A stretch of DNA of 64,000 bases from Rhizobium sp. CF080 (lineage in GTDB: Bacteria > Pseudomonadota > Alphaproteobacteria > Rhizobiales > Rhizobiaceae), in contig NZ_AKKC02000001.1 of assembly GCF_000282095.2 (NCBI RefSeq), positions 185,294-249,293 on the forward strand, given 5' to 3'. Positions 28,279 through 36,598 of this stretch are shown here, piece by piece; position 1 is the stretch's first letter; each line of letters begins with the position of its first letter. The position numbers and the translations under genes were made by a program. The notes under the pieces are model-generated. The model ran no database searches. It was not told the origin of the DNA and saw only the letters and a program-made list of their open reading frames with translations.

Positions 28279-29583
28279 TTATCTGCCCGGGATCTTTTCC
28301 GGCTTCGGGCCGCCATAGGCCCAATCCAGAAGCTCCACCGTGTGGAGGATCGGGATGGCGGTGCCGGAGGCGATCTGGGTGATGCAGCCGATATTGCCGG
28401 TGGCGATCACATCGGCCTTGGTGGCCTCGATATTCCTCACCTTGCGGGCCTTCAACTGCGCCGAGATGTCCGGCTGCAGGATGTTGTAGGTGCCAGCCGA
28501 GCCGCAGCAGAGATGCCCCTCGCCCGGATCGCGGACGGTAAAACCCGCCGCCTTCAGGAGGTTCTTGGGCGCCATGGTGATCTTCTGGCCATGCTGCATG
28601 GAACAGGCAGAATGATAGGCGACGTTGAGCCGCTTCGGCTCGAGTCTCGGAAGGTCGAGCGTCGAAAGATACTCGGTGATATCCTTGGCGAGGTTCGAGA
28701 CCCTTGCCGCCTTGTCCGCATAGGCCGGATCGAGGCGGAGCATGTGGCCATAATCCTTGATCGTCGTGCCACAGCCGGACGCGGTTATGATGATCGCATC
28801 GAGCCCGCCATTGTCGATTTCGCGCGTCCAGACATCGACATTGCGACGGGCGAAATCGAGCGCCTGCTCCTCGCGGCCCATGTGGTGCACGAGCGCGCCG
28901 CAGCAGCCCTCGCCTTCAGGTACAACCACTTCGACACCGAATCGAGCGAGAAGCCTGAGCGTCGCGTCGTTGATGTCCGGATCGAGCACCGGCTGGGCGC
29001 AGCCGGACAGGATCGCGACGCGACCACGCTTCTCGATCTCAGGCGCACGGATGCCGGGGTTGGCGGAGTCGGAAACCCTGGCGGTGGATTTCGGGGCGAG
29101 ATCCAGCATCGCGCCGAGCGGTTTCAACGCCGGAACACGGTTCAGGAGGGGCGCGAAGGGGCGTCCAAGCCTGGCCAGACCAAGTGCGATGCGAAATCGG
29201 GCGGGATAGGGCAGCACGGCGGCGAGCAGGCTGCGGATCAGCCGGTCGATCAGCGGGCGCCGGTAGGTGTTTTCGATATGGATGCGGGCATGGTCGACCA
29301 GGTGCATGTAGTCGACGCCAGACGGACAGGTGGTGACACAGGCAAGACAGGAGAGACAGCGGTCGATATGGGTGACCACTTCCTCATCCGCAGGCCGGCC
29401 GTTTTCCAGCATGTCCTTGATCAGATAGATGCGGCCGCGCGGGCTGTCGAGTTCGTTGCCGAGGGTGACGTAGGTGGGACAGGTGGCGGTGCAGAACCCG
29501 CAATGAACGCAACGGCGGAGGATCTGCTCGGATTCGGCCACATGCGGGTCGGCGAGTTGGGCGAGGGTGAAGTTGGTTTGCAT
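28279..29583 (-). CDS. glcF: glycolate oxidase iron-sulfur subunit
   Basis: The 434-residue protein starts with two 4Fe-4S motifs, CVHCGFCTATCP (residues 25-36) and CLSCLACVTTCP (near 75-86). It continues with two CCG domains (CCGALVHHMGRE and CCGSAGTYNILQ) typical of the heterodisulfide-reductase-like electron transfer subunits. With GlcD and GlcE it oxidises glycolate to glyoxylate and passes electrons to the respiratory chain. It is the third gene of glcDEF, separated from glcE by 239 bases that hold a RIME-like repeat. Confidence 0.95.
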   Translation of the reverse strand: MQTNFTLAQLADPHVAESEQILRRCVHCGFCTATCPTYVTLGNELDSPRGRIYLIKDMLENGRPADEEVVTHIDRCLSCLACVTTCPSGVDYMHLVDHARIHIENTYRRPLIDRLIRSLLAAVLPYPARFRIALGLARLGRPFAPLLNRVPALKPLGAMLDLAPKSTARVSDSANPGIRAPEIEKRGRVAILSGCAQPVLDPDINDATLRLLARFGVEVVVPEGEGCCGALVHHMGREEQALDFARRNVDVWTREIDNGGLDAIIITASGCGTTIKDYGHMLRLDPAYADKAARVSNLAKDITEYLSTLDLPRLEPKRLNVAYHSACSMQHGQKITMAPKNLLKAAGFTVRDPGEGHLCCGSAGTYNILQPDISAQLKARKVRNIEATKADVIATGNIGCITQIASGTAIPILHTVELLDWAYGGPKPEKIPGR

Positions 29584-29640
29584 TTATTGGGTATCCCTCG
29601 CGGACATTGCATCTTCACCGACGGCTCTGCGTTTCGCCAG

Positions 29641-29794
29641 CCCCCCTCTGTCCTGCCGGACATCTCCCCCTCGAGGGGGGAGATCGGCAGGAAGCACGGA
29701 CGTCATTTCCACCAGTCCCGTCGAGATGGGCGAAACGCTGCTCCGATTCGATCTCCCCCCTTGAGGGGGAGATGTCCGGCAGGACAGAGGGGGG
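29641..29794. repeat. RIME-like intergenic palindromic repeat, copy 2
   Basis: This ~154-base element has nearly perfect terminal inverted repeats: CCCCCCTCTGTCCTGCCGG at the left and its complement ending at 29794 on the right, each followed inward by a hairpin of CATCTCCCCC type arms. It is the same family as 20098-20269 but with a shorter interior. It sits inside the glc operon, between glcE and glcF, with no reading frame of its own. Confidence 0.87.
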
Positions 29795-29822
29795 TATGCC
29801 GGGAACACTACCATTGCCGTAT

Positions 29823-31019
29823 TCACCCCATCTTGCCCGGACTGAAAATACCGGCCGGGTCGAGTTTCTGTTTGACGCGCGCCGAAAGCGCCGCAACGGC
29901 ATCCGGCTGCGGCTCGAAGGCCTGCGTCTGCGCACGCACGGCATCCGATGCCCGCAGCAGCGTCGCGTGACCGCCGCCGAGCGCGCGGATGTAGCGGCGC
30001 AGCAAATCCGCCTCCGGATCGGCTTCCATGCGCATCCAGACCAACCCGCCCTGCCAGTCGTAGAAGGCATCGACGCCGGCTTCGAGCCGGAGAGCGGCAA
30101 CCAGCTGGTGGCCTGCCGAGGGGGCAACGGAGACCCGCCAGACGGGCTTCAAAGTTCCATCCGAATAGGGATAGACATCGCGGACCTGCCGCCAGAGCGT
30201 TTGGCTCTCCTCCTGGCCCAGCCGCGAGACCGGACCGAATGCCTGCATGACGGCAGCCAGTTTTTCGGCCCGCACCGCAACGGAGGCAGCAAGGCCTTCG
30301 AGGCGCAAGACGGTAGCCTCGCCTGCCGGCAAGCCGCCGCCGAGGAAGCGGAACCGGACGGTCTGCGGCAGATGGGCTGACCCTGAAACTTCGACCGGCA
30401 GCGCCATCGCCGCCGCCATCGCTTTCGCGGCAGCCGCGTCGTCGAGACCGGAGATGACGATGGTTTCCACCGTCTGCGGCACCGGCAGCACCCGGAAGGT
30501 CACCTCGGTCAGGAAACCGAGCGTGCCGTGCGAGCCGGCCAGAAGCTTGACCAGATCGAGGCCGGTGACGTTCTTCATCACCCGGCCGCCGGCGCGGATC
30601 GCCTCGCCCCGGCCGTTGATGAACCGGATGCCGAGCAGGCTGTCACGGGCGGCACCGGAGACGAATCGGCGCGGGCCCGAGACATTGGCGGCAAACACGC
30701 CGCCGATTGTCGGCTCGCCGAGCGTACCCATCACGCCGCGATGGTCCATCGGCTCGAAGGCCATCATTTGGCGATTGGCGGCAAGCGTCGCCTCGATCTC
30801 GGCGACCGGCGTGCCGGCTCTCACCGTCATCACCATTTCCGCCGGTTCGTAATCGACGATGCCGGAAAGGCCGGTCGAGCTCACCATTTCGGCCGGCTCG
30901 GCGGTGTTGCCGAAACCGGCGCGGGTGCTACCGCCGCAAAGGGCGACCTTCTTGCCGTCGTTCGCAGCATTGCGGATGATATAGGCGGCATCCACCTCGG
31001 AATTCGGTATCAGCGTCAT
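29823..31019 (-). CDS. glcE: glycolate oxidase FAD-binding subunit
   Basis: The 398-residue protein has the FAD-binding PCMH-type domain with KKVALCGGSTRAGFGN, VRAGTPVAEIEATLAANRQM, TIGGVFAANVSGPRRF, RFINGRGEAIRAGGRVMKNV and TGLDLVKLLAGSHGTLGFLT, a pattern shared with GlcD. It is shorter at the C-terminus than GlcD, as is normal. Its ATG overlaps the glcD stop (ATGA). Confidence 0.94.
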   Translation of the reverse strand: MTLIPNSEVDAAYIIRNAANDGKKVALCGGSTRAGFGNTAEPAEMVSSTGLSGIVDYEPAEMVMTVRAGTPVAEIEATLAANRQMMAFEPMDHRGVMGTLGEPTIGGVFAANVSGPRRFVSGAARDSLLGIRFINGRGEAIRAGGRVMKNVTGLDLVKLLAGSHGTLGFLTEVTFRVLPVPQTVETIVISGLDDAAAAKAMAAAMALPVEVSGSAHLPQTVRFRFLGGGLPAGEATVLRLEGLAASVAVRAEKLAAVMQAFGPVSRLGQEESQTLWRQVRDVYPYSDGTLKPVWRVSVAPSAGHQLVAALRLEAGVDAFYDWQGGLVWMRMEADPEADLLRRYIRALGGGHATLLRASDAVRAQTQAFEPQPDAVAALSARVKQKLDPAGIFSPGKMG

Positions 31020-32455
31020 GCTGTGGGCCGTCCATCGAGCGGGAAGACTTTCGACGGATTGAGTATCCAGTCTTCATCGAAAGCGTAACGCACCGCCATC
31101 TGCTGGTTGAGATCGGCCTCGGAATACTGATGGCGCATCAGGTCGCGTTTCTCGATGCCGACGCCGTGTTCGCCGGTGAGGCATCCGCCGGCATCGACGC
31201 AGAGTTTCAGGATCTCGTTGCCCGCCTCTTCGGCCCTGGCCGCATCCTCGGGATCGTTAGCGTTGAAGAGGATCAACGGGTGCATGTTGCCGTCGCCGGC
31301 ATGGAAGACGTTGGCGACCCGCAGCCCGAAGCGGTCGATGATCTCGGACGTCTTGTTAAGCACATAGGAGAGCTTGCCGAGCGGCACGGTGCCATCCATG
31401 CAGATATAGTCGGCGATGCGGCCGGTGGCGCCGAAGGCGGACTTGCGGCCTTTCCAGATCAATGCGGCTTCGGTGGCCGACTGGCTTTCGCGCACGGTCT
31501 TGACGCCATGGCGGCCGGCGATCTCGACGATGGCCTTCAGCATCGCGTCCATTTCGGCCTCGGAACCCTCGACCTCGACGATCAGCAGCGCTTCGACGTC
31601 GAGCGGATAGCCCGCATGAGCGAATGCCTCGCAGATTTCGATCGCGGGCTTGTCCATGAATTCGATGGCGACCGGGATGATGCCCGAGCCGATGATATCG
31701 GCGACGCAGGCGCCTGCATGTTCGGACGTATCGAAGCCGAACAGGACCGGGCGAGCACCTTCCGGCTTGGCGATCAGCCGCACCACGGCCTCAGTGACGA
31801 TGCCGAGCTGGCCTTCCGAACCGCAGACGAGGCCGAGCAGGTCGTAACCTGCCGCGTCGAGATGCTTGCCACCGAGCTCGATCACGGTGCCATCGACCAG
31901 CACCATCTTCACGCCGAGCAGATTGTTGGTGGTGACGCCGTATTTCAGACAGTGGGCGCCGCCGGAATTCATGCCGATATTGCCGCCGATCGTGCAGGCG
32001 AGCTGCGAGCTCGGGTCGGGCGCGTAGAAAAAGCCGTCTATGCCGACCGCTTCGGAGATGTTGAGATTGGTGACGCCGGCCTGGACGGTGGCGGTGCGGT
32101 TGGCATAGTCGACTTCCAGGATGCGCGACATCTTGGAAAGACCGAGCACGACCGCATCCTCCTGCGGGATGGCGCCGCCGGAGAGCGAGGTGCCGGCCCC
32201 GCGCGGCACGACCGGAATGCCGTAGCGATTGCAGTATTTCATTACGGCGGCCACCTGCGCCGTCGTCTTCGGCAGGGCGACGGCCATCGGCAGGCGGCGG
32301 TAGGAGACGAATGCGTCGGTCTCGAACGGCACCAGCTCGCGGGCCTCATGCACCAGGCATTCGGGCGGCAGAAGCTCGGTCAGATCGGCAATGATCGCCG
32401 CCCGGCGCGACAGCACCGCCTCGCGAGGCTTCAGAAAACTGATCGTATCGGCCAC
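31016..32455 (-). CDS. glcD: glycolate oxidase catalytic FAD subunit
   Basis: The 479-residue protein uses a GTG start at 32455 behind an AGGAGG at 32466-32461. The FAD-binding domain shows VPRGAGTSLSGGAIPQEDAVV, LACTIGGNIGMNSGGAHCLKY and GLVCGSEGQLGIVTEAVVRL; the C-terminal FAD-oxidase cap has NVFHAGDGNMHPLILF and LTGEHGVGIEKRDLM. It is the dehydrogenating subunit for glycolate or D-lactate-type 2-hydroxyacids. A palindrome between it and the divergent GntR regulator is the likely control site. Confidence 0.95.
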   Translation of the reverse strand: MADTISFLKPREAVLSRRAAIIADLTELLPPECLVHEARELVPFETDAFVSYRRLPMAVALPKTTAQVAAVMKYCNRYGIPVVPRGAGTSLSGGAIPQEDAVVLGLSKMSRILEVDYANRTATVQAGVTNLNISEAVGIDGFFYAPDPSSQLACTIGGNIGMNSGGAHCLKYGVTTNNLLGVKMVLVDGTVIELGGKHLDAAGYDLLGLVCGSEGQLGIVTEAVVRLIAKPEGARPVLFGFDTSEHAGACVADIIGSGIIPVAIEFMDKPAIEICEAFAHAGYPLDVEALLIVEVEGSEAEMDAMLKAIVEIAGRHGVKTVRESQSATEAALIWKGRKSAFGATGRIADYICMDGTVPLGKLSYVLNKTSEIIDRFGLRVANVFHAGDGNMHPLILFNANDPEDAARAEEAGNEILKLCVDAGGCLTGEHGVGIEKRDLMRHQYSEADLNQQMAVRYAFDEDWILNPSKVFPLDGRPTA

Positions 32456-32478
32456 CGGATCCTCCTAAACACATTCAA

Positions 32479-32501
32479 CTGGTATACTTTTTTTACCAGT
32501 G
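32479..32501. promoter_or_regulatory. operator candidate of the GntR regulator at the glcD promoter
   Basis: ACTGGTA (32479-32485) and TACCAGT (32495-32501) are perfect inverted arms around a 9-base AT-rich spacer. The TGGT...ACCA half-sites recall FadR/GlcC-subfamily GntR operators, though the spacing is wider than the FadR consensus. On the minus strand GTATAC inside the element could be the glcD -10 box, with TTGTAT as -35. Position between divergent glcD and gntR fits autoregulation plus control of glcDEF. Confidence 0.55.
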
Positions 32502-32554
32502 ATACAAGAAGCCGGAACACCCGGCTGGCATGACCCGATTTGGAGACGGCAAAG

Positions 32555-33328
32555 TTGACGCATGAGCTTTTCGCGCCGGTGCCGCATGGTCGAACTGCGG
32601 ACGAGGTCATCCTTCAGATCGAAAGCCTGATCCTCAACGGCGTGCTGCGCGACGGCGACCGGTTGCCCGGTGAGCGCGAGCTGGCGCAGAGATTCGACAT
32701 TTCGCGGCCTATCCTGCGGGAAGCGCTGAAGGAGCTGGAGGCACGCGGGCTGCTCACCAGCCAGCATGGCGGCGGAACCTATGTCGCCGATATCGTCGGC
32801 CAGATCTTCTCGCCGCCGCTGGTCGCCCTGATCCGTCGGCATCAGCGGGCGGTTCACGATTATCTCGAATACCGCCGCCAGCTCGAAGGCATGACGGCGG
32901 AGCTTGCCGCCAGACGGGCGACGGCAACCGACAGACAACTCATCGAACGCATCCTGGAGACAATGCGCAGTGCCCATCAGGACGGACGCTTTGAGGATGA
33001 ACTGACTTCGGACGTCGAATTCCACAATGCGATCGGCGATGCGGCGCATAATATCGTTCTGATGCACACGCTCAGAGCTTGCTACCGCCTGCTCAGCGAC
33101 GGGATCTTCTACAACCGCCGCATCATCTTCAATGTCGGCGGCGCCCATGATGCCGTGATGACCCAACATGAGGCGATCGGACGGGCGATTTTGGACGGCG
33201 ACCCTTCCAAGGCCAGACAGGCTGCGGAAGACCATATCGACTTCATTTCCAAGGTCACCGACGAAGCTGAACGCACCGGCGAATGGAGCCGGATCGCACA
33301 ACTCAGGATGATTCAGACCAAAATCTGA
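32555..33328 (+). CDS. GntR-family regulator, FadR/FCD subfamily, probable glc operon regulator
   Basis: The most likely start is TTG at 32555, with GGAGA 8 bases upstream, giving 257 residues; a TTG at 32540 would add five. The winged helix is at residues ~10-75 (GDRLPGERELAQRFDISRPI then LREALKELEARG), and the FCD effector domain follows with EYRRQLEGMTAELAARRAT, DVEFHNAIGDAAHN and the late HEAIGRAILDGDPSKARQAA. Asp/His metal ligands of FCD domains are present. Divergence from glcDEF suggests a GlcC- or LldR-like role sensing glycolate or lactate. Confidence 0.85.
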   Translation: MTHELFAPVPHGRTADEVILQIESLILNGVLRDGDRLPGERELAQRFDISRPILREALKELEARGLLTSQHGGGTYVADIVGQIFSPPLVALIRRHQRAVHDYLEYRRQLEGMTAELAARRATATDRQLIERILETMRSAHQDGRFEDELTSDVEFHNAIGDAAHNIVLMHTLRACYRLLSDGIFYNRRIIFNVGGAHDAVMTQHEAIGRAILDGDPSKARQAAEDHIDFISKVTDEAERTGEWSRIAQLRMIQTKI

Positions 33329-33392
33329 GCCTGCGTCTGCCTGGTTCGCGGCATCGTGCACAATTACAATTGAACACCTGTGCAAATTTCTA

Positions 33393-33421
33393 TTGACGTG
33401 AAACCAAGTGGCCTCACAATG
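33393..33421 (+). promoter_or_regulatory. sigma70-type promoter candidate of the Nudix gene
   Basis: TTGACG (33393-33398) and CACAAT/ACAATG (33415-33421) are separated by 16-17 bases. An imperfect inverted repeat (GGTTAGC ... GTTAACC) follows at about 33421-33447 in the presumed leader. The remainder of the 213-base gap between gntR and the Nudix gene shows nothing else. Confidence 0.45.
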
Positions 33422-33541
33422 GTTAGCGCTTCGGTGATCGTTAACCACCACGATTCTTCTCAAAAATGTCGCTGTGGGTCGTTAATCTTCGCGCAAGCTC
33501 TATATTAGTAAAATGTCATTCTCAGGAGGAATAAACAGAAA

Positions 33542-34048
33542 TTGGGCTTTATGGATCGGGTCACGGGCAATCTTCGGTTAATGCTGCAGCGACCGCCGCG
33601 GCAGCAATATGCTGCGCTTTGCTATCGGATAAAAAAGAAGCCGGCACAACTTGAGGTTCTGGTTGCGACGAGTCGTGATACCGGCCGCTGGGTCGTGCCC
33701 AAAGGCTGGCCGATGACCGACAAAAAAGCTCACCAGGTCGCCGAACGCGAAGCGTTCGAAGAAGTCGGCGTCAAGGGCAAGGTGGAAAAGGAACCACTCG
33801 GTTTCTATCACTACCGCAAGACGCTCGATAATGGCCTGAAGATCCCCGTGCGGGTGCAGGTCCACGCGCTCGAAGTGGACGAATGCCTGAAAAGCTATCC
33901 GGAAAAGGGCTCTCGAACGCTGGAATGGGTTTCCTGTGAAGAGGCCGCGATGCGCGTCAACGAACCGGAATTGAAGATTCTCTTCCTGCAGTTCGCCGAA
34001 AGAATGCAGCCGCGCCTTCCGCAGCTTGCAGTCAAAGCCGCAAGTTAA
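33542..34048 (+). CDS. Nudix hydrolase, diphosphoinositol-polyphosphate-type
   Basis: The 168-residue protein starts at TTG 33542, 11 bases after a strong AGGAGGA; an ATG at 33551 is the alternative. The Nudix box reads GWPMTDKKAHQVAEREAFEE followed by VGV, so the first Glu of the consensus GX5EX7REUXEEXGU is replaced by Lys while the catalytic REXXEE core is intact. The context YAALCYRIKKKPAQLEVLVA and TGRWVVPKGWP is typical of DIPP-like Nudix enzymes that split diphosphate bonds; the substrate is unknown. Confidence 0.85.
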   Translation: MGFMDRVTGNLRLMLQRPPRQQYAALCYRIKKKPAQLEVLVATSRDTGRWVVPKGWPMTDKKAHQVAEREAFEEVGVKGKVEKEPLGFYHYRKTLDNGLKIPVRVQVHALEVDECLKSYPEKGSRTLEWVSCEEAAMRVNEPELKILFLQFAERMQPRLPQLAVKAAS

Positions 34049-34132
34049 AGCGCTTCGAAGTATCTTCACAATTCTGCGATATTGCCTTCGCCAACGCGCG
34101 CTATTAAGCGGTAGGCCGTAATTTTCTTCCGT

Positions 34133-34174
34133 GAGGCGGAGACGGCCGCAGTTCCGGTCTCGCGCCTCCCTTTT
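34133..34174 (+). terminator. terminator-like hairpin in front of pitA
   Basis: GAGGCG plus GAGAC (34133-34143) pairs with GTCTC, a bulged G and CGCCTC (34157-34168), giving 11 pairs around a 13-base loop, followed by CCTTTT. It ends only 17 bases before the pitA ATG. It may simply end the Nudix transcript, or act as an attenuator in a pitA leader if the promoter is upstream. Confidence 0.6.
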
Positions 34175-34191
34175 CATCCAAGGACGGAGAT

Positions 34192-35697
34192 ATGGGCCAA
34201 AGACGGCCGCGCCTGGCGAAGCCGACGCTCGACAAGGATTTGGAGAAGTTCTCCTCCGTGGAGGAAGCCGCGCGGCAGATGTCGCGTGGGCTTGCCGCGC
34301 CGGGCACGGCGCTGCTGTTCATCATTCTCGTCGCCATCTTTGCCGCATCCTATGTGACCGGAAAGCCCGGTGCCGTCGTCGTCATCGCCGCGTCCGGCCT
34401 TGCCGCCTACATGGCAATGAACATCGGCGCCAACGACGTCACCAACAATATCGGCGCGGCAGTCGGCGCCCGCGCCATGACCATGACTTTCGGCCTCGGT
34501 CTCGCAGCCATCTTCGAAGTGGCGGGTGCGGTGATCGCCGGCCGGGGCGTCGCCAACACGATCGCCAACGGGATCATGCAGGGGGGCATGATCAGCAGCC
34601 CGGACGTGCTGATATGGGCGATGATGGCAGCACTTCTGTCGGCCGCGGTGCTGATCAATGTCGCGACCTGGCTCGGCGCGCCGATTTCCACCACTCATTC
34701 GATCGTCGGCGGCGTCATGGGAGCCGGGATCGCGGCTGCCGGGTTCTCGGCCGTCAATTGGGCAATGATCGCCCGGATCACTGCAAGCTGGGTCTTTTCG
34801 CCGATCCTCGGGGCCGTTATCGCCGCCGCTTTCCTTTTCCTGATCAAGGAAAACATCATCTACCGCGAAGACAAGATCGCCGCCGCGAAGACATGGGTAC
34901 CGGTGCTGATCGGCCTGATGACCGGCGCCTTTGCGGGCTTTCTGGCGCTGGTCGGGCTCGGCCAGCTGGTGAATATCCCGGTGTCGGTTGCAACCATGAT
35001 CTCGCTCGTGACCGGCCTTGCAGCATGGCGCGTCCTGATCCCGGTCATCGCCCGTCAGGCCGAGGGACTGGAGAACCGCAACCAGTCACTGCGCACCCTC
35101 TTCCGTATTCCACTGGTGTTTTCCGCCGCGCTGATGTCGTTTGCACATGGCGCCAATGACGTTTCGAACGCCATCGGCCCACTTGCGGCGATCGTTTCGG
35201 CGGCGCAACGCGGCATTTCAGCGGGCGTGCATATTCCGCTCTGGGAACTGATCGTCGGCGGCCTCGGCATCTCGCTCGGCCTGCTTCTCTACGGACCGAA
35301 GCTGGTGCGGCTGGTCGGCGCGGAAATCACCAAGCTCAATCCGATGCGCGCCTATTGCGTCTCGCTGTCGACGGCACTGACCGTCATCGTCGCATCCTGG
35401 GTCGGCCTGCCGGTTTCCTCGACCCATATTGCCGTAGGCGCGGTGTTCGGCGTCGGCTTCTTCCGCGAGTGGTACACCCGCCATTCCCGGCGGCGATACG
35501 AATATATGCGGGTGCGGGCCGGCAAGGATCTCGATACGGTCGAACCGTTCGAGCGCAATGACGACGAGCTGAAACGGCGTTATCTGGTGCGGCGCTCGCA
35601 TTTCCTCAGCATCATCGCCGCCTGGATGATCACGCTTCCGGCCGCGGCCGCGCTTGCGGCGCTGATCGCCACGGCTATGTTCGCGCTGTTCGTTTAG
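34192..35697 (+). CDS. pitA: inorganic phosphate transporter, PiT family
   Basis: The 501-residue membrane protein has the duplicated PHO4 signatures: [20 protein letters not shown] near residue 80 and [20 protein letters not shown] near 315, plus [19 protein letters not shown] and [19 protein letters not shown]. It is a low-affinity, high-velocity phosphate importer, probably H+-coupled with metal-phosphate. The N-terminal ~30 residues are hydrophilic. AAGGACGGAG precedes the ATG. It is followed after 13 bases by rsmE. Confidence 0.93.
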   Translation: MGQRRPRLAKPTLDKDLEKFSSVEEAARQMSRGLAAPGTALLFIILVAIFAASYVTGKPGAVVVIAASGLAAYMAMNIGANDVTNNIGAAVGARAMTMTFGLGLAAIFEVAGAVIAGRGVANTIANGIMQGGMISSPDVLIWAMMAALLSAAVLINVATWLGAPISTTHSIVGGVMGAGIAAAGFSAVNWAMIARITASWVFSPILGAVIAAAFLFLIKENIIYREDKIAAAKTWVPVLIGLMTGAFAGFLALVGLGQLVNIPVSVATMISLVTGLAAWRVLIPVIARQAEGLENRNQSLRTLFRIPLVFSAALMSFAHGANDVSNAIGPLAAIVSAAQRGISAGVHIPLWELIVGGLGISLGLLLYGPKLVRLVGAEITKLNPMRAYCVSLSTALTVIVASWVGLPVSSTHIAVGAVFGVGFFREWYTRHSRRRYEYMRVRAGKDLDTVEPFERNDDELKRRYLVRRSHFLSIIAAWMITLPAAAALAALIATAMFALFV

Positions 35698-35710
35698 CTT
35701 CGAGGTTTCC

Positions 35711-36448
35711 ATGCGCGCCAATTTCCGGATGCAGAGACTGTTCATCGACGCGCCACTCGGGGCCGGTACGCGCGTTGAAGTGTCGCCGGAGCAATTCAAC
35801 TATCTCGCCAACGTGCTGCGCATGGAGGAAGGTGCGGCAATCCTGCTCTTCAACGGTCGCGACGGCGAATGGAAGGCCCACGTCACCTTCCCGACCCGCA
35901 AGAAGATCGTGCTGGAGGCGGTCGAACAAACCCGGCCGCAGCCGCCCTCTTCCGATCTGCACTATCTTTTCGCGCCGTTGAAAGTCGGACGTCTCGACTA
36001 TCTTGTGCAGAAGGCGGTCGAGATGGGGGCCGGGTTTATCCAGCCGGTCATGACCCAGCATGTGCAGGGCAAGATCACCAGCATGGACCGGCTCCAGGCG
36101 AATGTGGTGGAGGCTGCCGAGCAGTGCGGCATTTTGTCGGTGCCGGAGGTGGCTCCACCGAAGAAGCTCGGCGACCTCCTCGACACCTGGCCCGAAGATC
36201 GGCGCATCATCTTTTGCGACGAAGGCGATGCGGGCCAGAACCCGCTGCCTGTCCTTTCCGCGATCAAGGAGACCAAACTGGCGCTGCTGGTCGGCCCCGA
36301 AGGCGGATTTTCGGAAGAGGAACGGGAAAGGCTGCGCGCGCTGCCCTTCGTTACCGCAATTCCACTCGGCCCCCGGATTCTCCGTGCGGATACGGCAGCG
36401 GTCGCAGCACTTGCGGTCATCCAGGCGGCACTTGGCGACTGGCGTTGA
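35711..36448 (+). CDS. rsmE: 16S rRNA m3U1498 methyltransferase
   Basis: The 245-residue SPOUT-fold enzyme shows [34 protein letters not shown], the SAM-binding [13 protein letters not shown] and the knot motif [17 protein letters not shown]. An N-terminal PUA-like domain (~residues 1-75) contains [20 protein letters not shown]. It methylates N3 of U1498 of 16S rRNA. It lies 13 bases after pitA and upstream of gshA, an arrangement I remember from other rhizobia for rsmE-gshA. Confidence 0.95.
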   Translation: MRANFRMQRLFIDAPLGAGTRVEVSPEQFNYLANVLRMEEGAAILLFNGRDGEWKAHVTFPTRKKIVLEAVEQTRPQPPSSDLHYLFAPLKVGRLDYLVQKAVEMGAGFIQPVMTQHVQGKITSMDRLQANVVEAAEQCGILSVPEVAPPKKLGDLLDTWPEDRRIIFCDEGDAGQNPLPVLSAIKETKLALLVGPEGGFSEEERERLRALPFVTAIPLGPRILRADTAAVAALAVIQAALGDWR

Positions 36449-36598
36449 CCCGCTTGCCCCCCGCTTGACATGAGGGCGTTGAAATTCTGAATCTATCTTG
36501 AAAGAAATTGACTTGCGCCGCACATCAATCCGGTCCAATCACCCGGCCATTCGTGCAATTTGGCGTCCAGATCAGGCATTCCGAACAAGGTAGTTTTC

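Noticed and set aside
20098..29794. CRISPR or insertion sequence based on the repeated CCCCCTCTG...GGGGGAG blocks
   Set aside because: There are only two distant copies, each a single palindromic element with no spacer array, transposase or flanking direct repeat.
27949..29970. 673-codon plus-strand frame across the barrel gene, glcF and the repeat
   Set aside because: It runs in the wrong frame through the barrel protein and antisense through glcF, and crosses a strong terminator; no domain is recognisable.
33419..33508. 29-codon ORF in the leader of the Nudix gene
   Set aside because: Its ATG overlaps the likely -10 box, there is no ribosome-binding site and the codons show no regulatory pattern.
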